Origin: Chlorocebus sabaeus
Taxonomy: Eukaryota > Chordata > Mammalia > Primates > Cercopithecidae
Direction: 5' to 3'
Length of the DNA: 64,000 nt
Assembly (NCBI RefSeq): GCF_047675955.1
Contig: NC_132919.1
Coordinates: 71,625,316-71,689,315 of the forward strand
Shown here in pieces: positions 11,168 through 22,995 of the stretch (positions are counted from its first letter, which is position 1; every line of letters begins with the position of its first letter). A program made the position numbers and the translations under genes. The notes beneath the pieces are model-generated. The model was not told the origin of the DNA, searched no databases, and worked only from the letters and a program-made list of their open reading frames with translations.

Positions 11168-12599
11168 TGCTGTGGGTAGGTTCACACCTCCCTCTCCCCT
11201 TCCCCTCTGCCTGCTGCTAGGGTGGGGGGAGATCCCTCCCCCACCACCCACTCCTGATCACCCAGCCTCCCACCATGGGAGCCAGGAACAGCGATGCTGA
11301 GGGGCCAGGGTGGCCGCTGTGGCCCAGACACATAAATGGGCATGCATGGGCACAGACATCTGTGGGTAGCACTGCCCCCCATGCCAACATGGGCACCACG
11401 GGCAGCCACCCACACCAAGGGTCCCTGGGAGTCTGTGGTGGTGGCAGTGCTGCAGCAGCGACATGTGCCCCCACGATGAGGGGCAGAGGCCTCTCTAGGA
11501 CTGAGACTCCCTCTCCTTTCCCATACCCCCTGTTCTGTTCTCAGGTATGGATTGAGCAGGGCTGCCCCACCCAACTCTCTGTTATCCTAGTGCCAGGAAG
11601 GAGAGGAGGAGTGAAGGCGGGAAGGAAGGTACTATTTGGCAGGTGTGATGTGGCAGAGGAGTACACACAGACTCAGGGCCCCAGCCTGGCAGGCATGGGG
11701 GAGACGGGAGGAGGGGAGGCAGCACCCCTTGGTGAGCTCTCACTGGGCCCCCAGGAGACAGGTCTGGAGCTGGGGGGCAGTGACTCATCACCTAGCCACT
11801 GTGGGACCTTACAGGCTAGAGAATGGGAGATGGGGTGGGGATCCTCATAAGGGGGAGATTGGTTACTTAAACAAAGGATCCTCCCCACCCCACCCCAAAA
11901 GAATATAACAGGAAACCCCCCCTGCAGGTCAGAGACAGAAAGACATAAACAGCAGCCTTGACTTGGGCCAGATGCCCAGTATTAACATCAAAGACTGTGC
12001 TTCCCACCCGGCTCCCCCACAGCCTCACCCACCTGCTGCTCTCCTCTCCCTCCTCCTGCCTGGACCAGCTCCAGCCAGGCATCAAGGTGGGTGCCCAGGT
12101 CTGGAGGTCTCCTCCCAGGTCACATCCATCCCCCATGACCACTGGTGGGTGGTCACGCCCACACCCATACTGGAGAACTCAGCCCCTCCTTATCAGCCCA
12201 CAGAACTTCACGCCCCCCAGCCCAATTCCCCTCAGGAGCGGAGGCAGGAGATCCAAGTAGCCAAGAAAGCAGAAGCAGGAGCACCCCCAAGCTGGGCAAG
12301 GCACATTCTCCCCACCCTCCCCCAGCAGCCAGTGGGTAATTGGAGCTGGGAGCTGGGGCAGCTGAATGCTGGAGGCATGAATGTCACGGGGCCAAGGCAC
12401 TTGCTGCAGATGGCACCATGGGCACAAGGCTTGGGGTCCTCCCTCCTCACTCCCTCGTCTAAGGCAGTAGAGGAAGTTGCCTGCAAGCCTTGAGGAGCAT
12501 GGCCCAGGAGGGGAGGGAATGGTGGAGAGGGCAAGAAAGGCAGGGATGTTCTCCCAGGCACCCCAGAGGCAGGAGCTAGCCCCTACCCAAGCAGAACTG

Positions 12600-12865
12600 G
12601 CAGAGACAGAGAGAGAGAGACAGAGACAGAGATAGAGAGACAGGGAGAGAAATCGAGGAGGGAGGGAATAGGAAGGAGGGAGGAAGGGGGAGGGAAGAGA
12701 GAAAGATTGAGTGTGTGTGTGTGAGAGAGAGAGGGAGGGAGAGAAGGAGGGAGAGAGGGGGGAGGGGGAAAGAGAGGGACAGGGAAGAGGAAGGGAGGGA
12801 GGGAGGGAGGGAGAGAGAGAGGGAGGGGGAGAGAGAGAGAGGGAGAGGGAGGGAGAGAGTGCGCG
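12600..12865. repeat. GA simple repeat, polypurine tract
   Basis: About 265 bp of GAGA, GGGA and GGGAGA units with a short GTGTGTGTGTG patch at 12711-12721. Long serine/leucine-rich ORFs on the minus strand are a by-product of this repeat. Confidence 0.9.
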
Positions 12866-13639
12866 CGTGAATGCAGCTGAGTCTCCGGCACACACACGGA
12901 CACGTGCAGACACACACACTCACCCCGCATGCGCAGAGCCACAGGGCTCTGGGTACCGTTCCAGGAGATATTCAGAGCCCTCCCCAGCCCACACATGCAC
13001 AAAAACACTCTCACATGGATGCGTGCACAACACACCCACTCACTGATGTGTACAAAAATGCCGAAAGACACCAAAGCCTTGGTTCCCCTGTTCCCCCACC
13101 CCCTTGCCTGGTAAAAGAGAAAAAGAAACAGGCAGCTGGGGCTCTGGGAGCCAAGAGCAGATCTCTTCCTTAGAAGAGGAAGAGAGAAGGAGGAGGAGGT
13201 GGGCCAGGGGCTTGGTTCAATCATTCTGCTCTTGGCCACTGCTGAGGGGCATGGCTGTGCCTTTGGTACCAACCTTTAACGCCCACCCCCAAAACAGGGA
13301 AGCAAGGATAGTATTTCCTGCGCACCAGTAACACCCATCTTGCTTCCCTTGTCTACCAAGCAAACTTCTGACCCTCCCTCTGGACCACTCACACAATGGC
13401 ACACCAGAGTGAGGTCCCTATGACCCCAGCTTTGGCCTGCCAAATGACACTAAGGTGCAGCCACATGTGCCCCCACCACACACCAGCCCCAGATGCTTCA
13501 GTGAGAGACTGAGAACTGTCTCTGGTTCCAGGCAGCATATGTATGCCCCACCCTGGCATGTGCCAGGCTCTGGGAAGAAAGGAGAATCCACAGGCATTGC
13601 TCACCATGCCAGGATGCAACATGGATTGAACACAGGGGT

Positions 13640-13765
13640 CATCCCACCTTGTGTTATTTGCTCTCACCCTGAGTGAGACAGGAACCATTGTCTCTAGATA
13701 ATGAAAACCTAGGCCCAAAGTCATACAACTAGTGAACGTCAAAAGCCAGGCCTCCCAACTCCCAG
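13640..13765 (+). repeat. Diverged MIR fragment
   Basis: ATAATGAAAACCTAGGCCCAA followed by TCATACAACTAGTGAA keeps MIR order but is heavily decayed. Confidence 0.5.
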
Positions 13766-13867
13766 TCAGTGATATTCCCACCATGGTCATGCTTGCCTCC
13801 CTCCCCAAGAGACACAGAAGTTCTCCAAAGTCCCCTAGACACCTTTGCAGCAATGAGAACTAAAGTT

Positions 13868-14177
13868 GGGTTTTTTTTTGAGAGGATATGTGTGTGGGGG
13901 GGGTCTCACTCTGTTGTTCAGGCTAGAGTTCAGTGGCACAATCACAGCTCACCGCAGCCTCAACCTTCCAGGCTTAAGTGATCCTCCGGCCTCAGCCTCC
14001 CAAGTAGCTGGTAACACAGGCATGCGCCACCACGCCTGGCTAATTTTTAAGTTTTTTTAGAGATGGGGGTCTCACTATGTTGATCAGGCTGATCATGAAC
14101 TACTGGCCTCAAGTGATCCTCCTGCCTTGGTCTCCCAAAATATTGGGATTACAGGCATGAGCCACTGCACCCGGCCG
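13868..14177 (-). repeat. Alu (J-like)
   Basis: Antisense copy in THRA intron 1, diverged, with a GTGTGTGG insertion near its tail. Confidence 0.9.
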
Positions 14178-14934
14178 AGAACTAGAGTTGAGATTGGTTC
14201 CCACTCCAAAGGCTTCCCGTCACCCCTACAGGGTATCCTCCCATTGTCCTTGCTTCACCTTGAAGGGCAGGGCTAAATAAAAGGGGTTTGGATGGGGGAT
14301 CCTGATCACCAGACTCACAAAGGGAAAGAGGCAACCTAGGACAGATGCTGCATCTCAAAGTGCTGTGCCCACCACACTGGTCCTTACTCAGTGCCTCAGT
14401 TTCTCTCTGCCACCACCTTTCACACTAAGTACCACTCCATGGGGGTGGAGGGGAATCTGGCGCCTATCAGCCACGGCTGGGTCCTGGTTGACCAATGCTG
14501 GGCTCCCAGGAGGGAGGAAGGGCACTGCCTCCTCTTCGAGTCCACACATGAGAAAGAGAGGGGACAGCTTTCCCTGTTCTCTCTCTCCCACCCCCAGAGC
14601 TCAGACTCTGAACAGAGATGCAGTGATGCCCAGAGATTTATGCAGGTGCCCCTAGCTGGTGGGGCGTGTCCCAGGCTGAGGGGCCAAGTGCTCCTTGTCA
14701 GCTGAAGGGCGAGGGTGAAAGGAAGGTGGGGCAGAGGGGCCTGCCTTGGGCTCTTTCCCATACACTCATTCCAGGTTGCAAAAATTTGTCTGGGAGGAAA
14801 AGATTACATGAGGGTGAGAAGGCTGGAAATTGGAGACCCACTGCCCCAGGCCCCAGTCTCACTGATGTCTAGGAGATCCAATTCTCCACCAAGCTACTGT
14901 AAGAAATCTGGGAGACCCCAGGCCCACAGCTTCC

Positions 14935-15140
14935 TTCATCCATCACAATTGCTCACATATACAGTTTGTTATGAACTAGGCACTTTTAAAAACATTTTTT
15001 CCTCAAAAAAGCTAAATGAGGTAGATATGATCATCCCCAATTTACAGATAAGGCAACGGGGAAGTTATATCACTTGCTCAAAGTCACACAACCAGCGAGT
15101 GACAGAGCTGGGATTCAGACCCAGGCAGTCCAGGTCAATC
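14935..15140 (+). repeat. MIR element
   Basis: Long match with CCCCAATTTACAGATAAGG, AAAGTCACACAACCAG and GACAGAGCTGGGATTCAGAC. Confidence 0.85.
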
Positions 15141-15217
15141 ATGACCATCATCATCGTCATCATCATCCCTGCTCTTAGCTGTGATGGCATATCACCTGCT
15201 TGAGAAATAATGCCTTG

Positions 15218-15534
15218 TTCTTTCTTTTTTCTTTTCTTTTTTTTTTTTTTTTGAGACGGAGTCTCACTCTGTTGCCCAGGCTGTAGTACGGTGGTACAAT
15301 CTCAGCTCACTGCAACCTCCACCTCCCGGGTTCAAGCAATTCTCCTGCCTCAGTCTCCTGAGTAGCTGGGATTACAGGAGCCCACCACCATGCCCAACTA
15401 ATTTTGTATTTTTAGTAGAGATGGGGTTTTCACCATCTTGGTCAGGCTGGTCTTGAACTCCTGACCTCAGGTGATCCGCCTGCCTTGGCCTCCCAGTGTG
15501 CTGGGATTACAGGTGTGAGCCACTGTGCCCAGCC
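15218..15534 (-). repeat. Alu (S-like)
   Basis: Antisense copy with target duplication AATGCCTTGTTCTTTC on both sides. Confidence 0.95.
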
Positions 15535-16929
15535 CAATGCCTTGTTCTTTCATCCAGCTGTATGTTCCCTGAGAGCAAGCCTCAGTCCTTCCCCTCTGTA
15601 GCTGCCCTGTGGGTGCCTCCACCTCCAAATAGGCCAAGGCTAGAGGGGGGCATGGTGAGAAGTGCTTGGTGCCCCTGGGCTCTGTGTGTCCTACCCCAGT
15701 TCCCCCTCCTCAAATTCCCTCTCCGGAAGAGGTACCCCTTCTAGGCTGGAACCTGCACTCATGGGTGGGAGGGCCTCGCTTAGCACACACTTAGTCTGGG
15801 CAGCTGTGCCCTCAGAACCAGGCCCTGAGGCTGGGCAAAGAGGACACAGCTGTTGGGTATCTCTGAGGTGGGCCTCAGCTGCCAGGGGTGTGGAGAAAGG
15901 CCATTGTGAGCCCTGCAGTGGACCCAACTCAGCAGGGTCCTGCCAGCTCCCCCACTGCCCATGGGGGCGGTTCTTTTCCAGCTTGGGCCAGTGTTGGGGG
16001 CTTGCTTAAGAGCTGCTAGCTGGCTGCAGCCTGCACCCTGAGGGTGCCCACAGAACTGGTGTCTCCAGACATGCAGGCCCGAGGGGTCGGCATGGGCAGT
16101 GGCTGACCCCCCCTCTCTTCCCCCATTCCCAGCCCCTAAAACTTGCTGGCCACAGCTGCAGCACTAAGGAAGTGCAGGAAGTCCTGAGCAGCCAGCTGAG
16201 CCCCCCGCCCCCCACCCCAACCTCAAGCTGACCCCAGAGGCTGCTCAGGGGGGGCCGAGGGGCGGAGCTTGGGTATTAACAACTGGAAAAGTATGAAGAA
16301 CATTGCTGCCAGTCCCCAGCTCTGAGACAAGGACAGGGGTAGACGGGGGGTAGCGACAGGGTGAGAGAGAGTTACAGACTGGCAGAGAAAAAAGGAGAGA
16401 GGGAGGGAGAATCAGACACTGCAAGACAGAACAACAGAAAGAGAGACAGCGTTAGAGAGAAATTCCAAGTCAAAAATACACATCACTCATACAGACACTC
16501 ACTAGCCGATGGCCTCTTAAGGAAAGCTTCCAAGTTTGGACAGGAGGGTCCAGGTGGGAAAAAGGGCCAGACTCAAGGTGGGACACAGGAACTCAGCTGG
16601 GGGTGACTGACTGTTCCCAGGAAAGGCCCAGGCAAATGACTCAGAGCAGGGGCAGTTAGACACCCCAGAGCTTTTAGGGTAGGGAGAAGAGCAGCTCTCC
16701 CCTCCCCCAGCAGTCAAGAGAATCCCAGTTTCTAGAAGTCACTGGATACTGCTTTGAGCCCATGACTCGGCCCTCTGGAACCCCCCTGAACCCACTGTCT
16801 TTGCTCTTGTTTCTCTGTCCCTCTAAAAGAAAGAAAGAAAAAAAAGAAAAAAAAAAAGCCCATTCCCGCACAGTGGCTGAGCCTAGAGAAAAAAGGGAGG
16901 AGGAAGCTGAAGGGGAAAAGTCTGTGATT

Positions 16930-17870
16930 GTGTGCATCTAAGTGTGTGCTTGGCTGCACAGGCTCCAGTTGTGTGCATCTGGGGTTGTGTGGACACGACT
17001 GTTGGTGTGGACCTGCAACTGTGGGGACCTGGGCCTCATGAACTCGTTCTGTACCTTAGTTCAGGGGACCATGTGCAAATGAGTGCACCTGTGTCTGCAG
17101 GTTCCACAGTCAATCAACTCACAAGTATTTACAGAGCAGCCCTTGTGCTAGGCTCTGGGTGGCATCCAGAGCTCTTTAAGTGATTCTCCCAGGTCTCTAA
17201 GAGCTCACTGTCTAGTAGGGTGGTATCTCAAGCGATAGAGACCAAGAACATGTCATTAGGAATGCAGGCTTTGCACCATTACGCAGGAACACCTTTTCAT
17301 ACAGCCAAATTTAATATTCTTGGGAGCAAGGGTTTTGTTGCCTGCTGAACCTCAGAGTTCCACAGTAAGAGTCCAGGAAAATACTTGTTGCTAAGTTGTG
17401 TATACATGTGTTCATGTGTAACTGTGTTTGCATGTGACTGAGTGATAGCGACTGTCACGGCAAGCAATGATGTCTGTGTGACTGGGCTCATGCGAGCACG
17501 TGTGTGCCTGTGAGTGACAGGGTCTTTTGTAATTGTGCGGCTGTGTGCAATTGCTCTGTGTGCATGCATGCATGTGACAGTGACTTTTTATGTGTGGGTG
17601 ACAGCAACTCCTCCTTGCCCCAGTGTGTGACAGCATCTCCGTGTGACCCTGTGTGTGGGTGGGTATGTGCATGGGTCGGTCCCCATGCTCTTGGTCTCCC
17701 GTGGGTATATCCCACCCCTCTGAGCTCCACGGTGCAGCAGCAACCTGCCTCTTCCCTTGTCCCCATGTGGGTGTGTCCAGTAGCTCCTGTCCTTGAGTCC
17801 GCCTGGGTGTCCCTGGGTGTGCATGTGGCTGTCTGTGTGGACATATCTCTGTGTCTGCATGTCACTTTTG
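16930..17870 (+). repeat. Imperfect TG-rich low-complexity region
   Basis: TGTGTG, TGCATG and GTGAC words recur irregularly over about 900 bp without a clean unit. A diverged DNA-transposon-like stretch lies at about 17095-17220. No exon is supported. Confidence 0.5.
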
Positions 17871-18752
17871 CTTCCCCCCCCTCATTTTGGACAACAGCCC
17901 CCTTCATCCCCTCCCCCTCCTGGAGCCAAAGGCAGCACTGAGGGGCAGGCTCCCACCTCACTGTCTTTCCTTCTGTGTCCCCCACCCCCACCCCTGGAAC
18001 GGTGGTTCTTTCAATTGCCCCTGTCATCCCCCAGGCCTTTCTTTCACGCTGGACAAGGGAGGGCCCCACATGCAGAAGGGGCACCAGAGACACGTTGCAA
18101 GAGGAGGGAAACAAGGTGGGGTACACAAACAGGTCCATTTCTCCCTGTCCTCCCCAGCCAGCAACTCTCCTAATCATCTAGGCACCATCAAGTACACCCC
18201 CTCCACACACACATTCCCCCCAACAGCCGCGTTTTTGCAATTAGGAGTGTTGCAACCAGACAGCCATGCTCAACTGGGAGGCGGGTGAAGCGAGGGGGGG
18301 AACTTCCCTCTCCCAGGACCCGTGCAAGCCCACCACCGCCACCGCACTCATACTGCCCTCCGCAGCTGGAGGCAGCTTTGCAAAGGCCACTCGGCCTCAG
18401 AGGCTAGGGGTGGGGGCTGGGGGGGGCAGGCCTCCGGCGCACCGTAAACAAACCGCGGCGCGGCGGGCGGGGGGAGCTCCGGCGGCCGGCAACGGGGCCC
18501 GGCCCGGGAATGCGCAGCAGACTGGCCGGACAGAGGCCGGGCGGGCCCTCGAGGGGGAGGCTCGGACGCCATCTCCGCCTGCGAACCCCGGGGCCCACCG
18601 ACCTCCTACAACACCTCCCTTCCCCAGGGCGTCAGTTGACGCTCCCGGGCTCGTGACAGGGTCACTGGGGTGCCGGGAAAGGCTGAGGCTGGCAGCGGCC
18701 ACCCCCTGGGCGCCCCCAGCCCGCCTGGGAGCTGGCCACTGAGCCCCGCGGC

Positions 18753-18790
18753 TTTGCATAATCAATCGCAAGGCATTTGCATATTAATGC
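18753..18790. promoter_or_regulatory. Candidate POU/PBX-type homeodomain site cluster next to THRA exon 1
   Basis: Within 38 bp lie TTTGCATAAT, AATCAATC, a perfect octamer ATTTGCAT (18775-18782) and an overlapping ATTAAT. This AT-rich block is set in a GC-rich island only 20 to 60 bp inside intron 1. Octamers bind POU factors and ATCAATC resembles a PBX/HOX site. Use in vivo is inference. Confidence 0.4.
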
Positions 18791-18810
18791 CCTCGCTCCC
18801 TCCTCCTTAC

Positions 18811-19200
18811 CTCGGCGTGGCGCGCTGGACCGGGCTGGGCAGCGACGCGGGGGTCTCAGCGCCCCGTGCTGGGGGCGTCCATGGGGGGCCGGTGGGGCCC
18901 GGGCCGCCCGCCTCCTGCGCCCGGGTGTGAGTGCGAGTGAGCGCGGGGGGGGCGGGGGGCGAGTGTGGCGGCCCCGCGGCTCCTCCGGCAGAGGCGGCGG
19001 CCGCTCTGGCTCCTCCCTCCCCCGCCCCGCTCCGGCTGGGGCTCGGGCTCGGCGCGCCCGGCCGGCTCGCGGCTGCTCCCTGCAGGCCGCTTCGCCGCCG
19101 CCCGCCCCCGCCCCCGCCCCCCGCCCCCTGCCGCGCCCCGGGACCCCCGCCAGAGGCCCGGCCGCCCCTCGGCCGCTTCTGCCCCGCCCCGCTCTGACTC
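18811..19200 (-). other. THRA: THRA exon 1 (non-coding leader), approximate 5' end
   Basis: On the minus strand a very GC-rich stretch ends in a strong donor, CCGAG|GTAAGG, at 18811/18810. It lies in a CpG island about 11.3 kb upstream of the ATG exon. This fits the untranslated first exon of THRA. The transcription start is not visible and no TATA box is present, so the right edge is a guess within about 150 bp. A nine-codon upstream ORF lies at 18856-18882. Confidence 0.6.
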
Positions 19201-20439
19201 GCCCTCCCCCGCCCGGGCGGCTCCCGCAGGAGTGGGTACTTGGTGACATATTTTGGAAAAGATGTCATTAAAAAATAGCCTTTGCTTGCCGGGAGAATTG
19301 GGGGGTTTTCGGGTGTGCACCGTGGGGGTGGAGGAGGAAGTATCGACTAGCCACCTGCACCTTATACATCGGGGAGAAAGTCTAAACACCAAACGCTTGC
19401 AGGTGTAGAGTTTGTTTGGGTGTTCGGGTCCCTTCTCCGCCAGTAACTCACTGTGTGACCTTGACAAATCGCCACTGCTGTCGGGGGCAGAGCTTCCTCA
19501 AGCTTCAGGTGCGAAGGCTGGGCAGGTGACCCCTGATGTCCTTTTAACTTCAATCATCTTACGTTTTTAATCCTTGTGGGGGCTCATTCCCCGTTACCTC
19601 CCTCCCCTCTCATTTCTAACATCAATACCGATCCACTGCCTCCCCTTTCCAACGTCACCCTTCTCCATATAGGCTCTTTCTATTCTCTGTCACCAGCCAT
19701 TTCCCCAACAATCTGCTCCCTCTCCTGCACTAGGGAGGGGACAAGAGCTGCCATACCCCCTCAATTCCTAGCTCCCCGGTGGTGGTATTTCCCCCCATGT
19801 TTGCTCCCACGAAAATCCAAATGGTACCAGAGTCAACCTAAGGAAGACGGTGGGCTGCGTACAAATGGACCCCCTAACCCAACCCAAAGGAGAGGTCTCC
19901 ACCATGCCAGCCCCACCCCCAGCACACACATACACACACCACACACCTGCATTCATGGACATAAAACCAACCCAGTGACGCCAGAGCACCTTTCATCTCA
20001 GGATCTCCTAGCGCCAGGCTGAGCCCTAATTACCCCAGCACCCCCCTGGCCCCGCCGGTTCCCCTGCTGTCATTAGCCCAGTTTTACCAGCGGGGGCCAC
20101 AGCCTTCCCACGGCTCTCAGGGTGGGGCTCTGGCTACACAGTCTGCTCTTGGGGAGGGGTGCATATGTGTATGTGAGTGTGTGTGTGTTACGGGGAGCTG
20201 CTCGGCTAATCGCCCAGTTTATACTGGGCAGAATCACTTGGTGAATGTGGGATTCTGACCCACAGCTTACCCAAGTTGGGTTGCCCTTGCTTATGTCTTA
20301 GTCTCAGCCACTTGCATCCTCAGTGCTGTTGGAACCACTTCTTTCACAGGGGGTACTGGAGTTTGTAATGCTTGACGGAGGGGAGGTTACCTCTCTTGGG
20401 GTCCCTGGAACTATGGAGATGAGAAAAGCAACTGGGATG

Positions 20440-20760
20440 AAACCTATAGCGTGCAGAGTGCAGTGGTGGTGTTGAGGGCATGCCATGGGTGAAGGGAGCC
20501 TGTGGTGTGCAGTGGCAGCTGTAATGGGGAATTGAGGCTGCAGTGTGCGGAGCCTCCATGCAGTAAGCGAACTTGTGTTCAGTCTGGGCTCACAGGAGAC
20601 AAGCAACAGCTGCAGTGTGAGGCAGGAGGCTGCAGCGTGCAGAGTCAGTGCAGTGAGCGGAATGAGGTGCACTGAGGGTGGCTGTCTGCCAGTGGATGCC
20701 ACCTTCTCAGTGATCAGTTTTGGCCGGAACCCTGGGGAGCAAGGCTGCAGTGTGTAGTGC
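20440..20760 (+). repeat. Degenerate tandem repeat with GCTGCAGTGTG core
   Basis: Variants of GGCTGCAGTGTG and GTGCAGAGTGCAGTG recur at least six times over 320 bp with irregular spacing. It looks like a decayed minisatellite. It is not an Alu, although the word GCAGTGAGC also occurs in Alus. Confidence 0.45.
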
Positions 20761-21159
20761 TCAGGGTCTGTACTCTACCCTGTATGGAACTAGTCCCTTG
20801 GGATTGGGCTGCTCAAGGAGCTGGGAGGGAATCCCACTGCATGAGACACATTTACACTCTGCACCATAAAGGCAGAACTAGGAGGCAGTGGGGAGGGCCA
20901 GCAGTAATCTGGATCAGGGCAGGAGTGATGGGGTCCAGAGGGGGAGGAGGAAGGTGCTATGGTTTTGTCTCCCTTCCATTCTGGCTTTCTCCACCATATC
21001 TCTCTTTGATGCAAGGCCCTATAGTGTTGGGTGGGGAAGACTTTCTGAAATCCTAAACCCAGAGTCATAGAAAATGAAGTGCCTCCTGATCCACTTTTTT
21101 TTTTCCCTGAGGGGCAGAGTGGGGCACTCAAAGACAAGGATTTACCAGTCCCATCTTCT

Positions 21160-21452
21160 CCTTTTTTTTATTTGAGAAAGAGTCTCACTCGGTCTCCCAG
21201 GCTGGAGTGCAGTGGCATGATCTTGGCTCACTGCAAGCTCCGCCTCCCGGGTTCATGCCTCAGCCTCCCGAATAGCTGGGACTACAGGCACCCGCCACCA
21301 CGCCCAGCTAATTTTTTGTATTTTTTTTTTTTTTAGTAGAGAGGGGGTTTCACTGTGTTGGCCAGGATGGTCCCGATCTCCTGACCTCGTGATCCACCCG
21401 CCTCAGCCTCCCAAAGTGCTAGGATTACAGGTGTGAGCCACCGTGCCCGGCC
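21160..21452 (-). repeat. Alu (Y-like)
   Basis: Antisense copy. CCATCTTCTCCTTTT repeats before and after it. Confidence 0.95.
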
Positions 21453-21473
21453 CCATCTTCTCCTTTTTAAAAT

Positions 21474-21474
<1 letters not shown>

Positions 21475-21517
<43 letters not shown>

Positions 21518-21518
21518 T
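21475..21518 (+). repeat. (TTA)n microsatellite
   Basis: About 14 TTA units at the tail of the antisense Alu that follows. Confidence 0.95.
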
Positions 21519-21824
21519 GAGACAGAGTCTTACTCTTTTGCCCAGGCTGAAGTGCAGTGGTACAATCTTGGCTCACTGCAACCTCTACCTCCTGGGTTCA
21601 AGGGATTTTCATGTCCCAGCCTCCCAAATAGCTGGGATTGTAGGCATGTGCTAGCATGCCCAGCTAATTTTTGTTTTTTTGTTTTGTTTTGTTTTGTTTT
21701 GTTGGTAGAGACGGGGTTTCACCATGTTGGCCAGGCTAGTCTTGAACTCCTGCCCTCAAGTGCTCCTCCTGCCTTGGCCTCCCAAAATGCTGGGATTACA
21801 GGCATGAGCCACTGTCCCCGGCCA
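21519..21824 (-). repeat. Alu (S-like)
   Basis: Antisense copy followed by a third occurrence of CCCCATCTTCTC. Contains a (GTTTT)n expansion. Confidence 0.95.
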
Positions 21825-22798
21825 CCCCCATCTTCTCTTTACCTCTTTTTCTTGGGTTCCCAGTATGGACTGGTGACAGATCTGGGCAGGGCAAAGTGAA
21901 GGGCACACTGCCTTCAAAGCAGGTCTCTCCTCAGGTGCCAGGATCCAGCCCAGGTCTGAGCTTAGAGACACTGTCCTTGTGTTGCCTCGTTCGTCCTCCC
22001 ACCCCACCCACCCTGCCCACCGATTTCTTGAAGCTGCTAGCTCTTCTCAGATTCAGTTCATCCTCAGCTCCTGTTCCGTCCTTGTCATGGAAACCCCCCA
22101 CCAGGGCTGTCCCCTTCCATTCCCCACCCCTGCTTCAGAGCTTTCCCCGAATCTATGGGGAGGGTAGGGGTGGCATGAATAAGGATGGATAGACCCTCCA
22201 AGGGGATATGTCTGATGGCCCCTCCAGCTGAGATTTCCGTTGCTAAGGAGGTAGCAGGAACAGCCTGTTCTCTGGGCTCTCATCAGAACAACCAGCCCAG
22301 GCCCCTCCCTCTCTCCCTCCGTCTCTCCTCCCTTCCTTCCAGACTGTTGCTAGGAAGCACCCCAAGATTTCTTGAGGATACGACCCCTAGGAACCAAGGT
22401 ATCCAGATATTTTTCTGAAGAGGTTTTTTTCAAAGTCTGACAGCTAAAACTCCACACAGCATCCTCTACCCCTGCTCAAAAGCCTTACACATCTCTAGCA
22501 GTTCGGGGAAACAGGAGACAGCCACCATGGAACAAGCTCTGTGGCCTGGACCTCAGTAAATCCCCTCCTCTATCTCATCTTGACCTCCTGGACCCTAGGT
22601 TGGCAAGTGATGACATGTCCAGCATATACCTCTAGACTCTGCAGACAGAGCTGAACTTATTGGGGGTGCTCTGGAAAGACAGCAGAGGAAACTGAGGTAC
22701 TACCAGCCAAGAGAACTCAAAGCTCAGATGTTTCTCCCTCCTAGGGGTTTCCCAATCATAAAGAGTGGTGCAAATGGAGGAAAGAAAGTTGGAGAGCA

Positions 22799-22995
22799 GG
22801 CTGGGCAAGGTGGCTGACATCACCAGTACTTTGGGAGGCTGAGGTGGGAGGATCTCTTCAGGTCAGGAGTTCAAGACCATTCTGGGCAGCATAGTGAGAC
22901 CCCCATCTCAAAAAAAAAAAAAACCCCACAAATTATCCGGGTGTTGTGGTGCGGACTGTCAGTCCTGGCTACTTGGGAGGCTGAGGCAGAAGATG
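22799..22995 (+). repeat. Alu fragment
   Basis: Left arm plus the start of the right arm, truncated after GGCTGAGGCAGAAG. Confidence 0.85.

Larger units (their letters stand above)
7471..18810 (-). other. THRA: THRA intron 1
   Basis: This 11.3 kb intron is mostly unique sequence. It holds only two Alus (13868 and 15218), three MIR fragments, two long polypurine tracts (10790-11045 and 12600-12865), a TG-rich stretch (16930-17870) and a MEF2/E-box pair at 11128-11167. I found no supported exon inside it. Confidence 0.75.
1..19200 (-). other. THRA: THRA gene, 5' part (thyroid hormone receptor alpha), gene span
   Basis: This is the 5' half of the gene for the nuclear receptor that binds T3 and regulates target genes in the nucleus, usually as a heterodimer with RXR. 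Seen: a GC-rich exon with a good donor at 18811, an ATG exon at 7375-7470, and two coding exons at 4973-5040 and 4304-4404. They join in frame (phases 2, then 1) and read MEQKPSKVECG, then ARSPDGKRKRKNGQ, then CVVCGDKATGYHYRC. Known: these are the N-terminal A/B domain and first zinc finger shared by the TR-alpha isoforms. The second finger, the ligand-binding domain and the alternative 3' exons lie to the left of base 1 and cannot be judged. The gene is transcribed right to left, diverging from MED24. The exact transcription start is not determinable here. Confidence 0.95.
18430..19230. promoter_or_regulatory. THRA: CpG island and THRA promoter region
   Basis: Dense CpG and several GGGCGG/CCGCCC boxes (Sp1/KLF type) occur across about 800 bp, in strong contrast to the flanks. 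No TATA box is seen near the presumed start. The island covers THRA exon 1. Open reading frames here on both strands are by-products of GC richness and were not accepted. Confidence 0.8.

Noticed and set aside
12179..12919. 246-codon minus-strand ORF rich in serine, leucine and proline
   Set aside because: It is the translation of the GA simple repeat and flanks, with no splice or codon evidence.
18662..19249. Long ORFs on both strands in the CpG island
   Set aside because: GC-rich sequence has few stop codons. The products are arginine/proline/alanine-rich without family features, and the stretch fits the untranslated THRA exon 1.
20304..20702. 132-codon minus-strand ORF upstream of THRA
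   Set aside because: Overlaps the degenerate GCAGTG repeat, with no promoter or splice support.
22600..22640. Second C-box-like AGTGATGACATG as a possible snoRNA
   Set aside because: Intergenic, with no D box at a suitable distance and no host intron.
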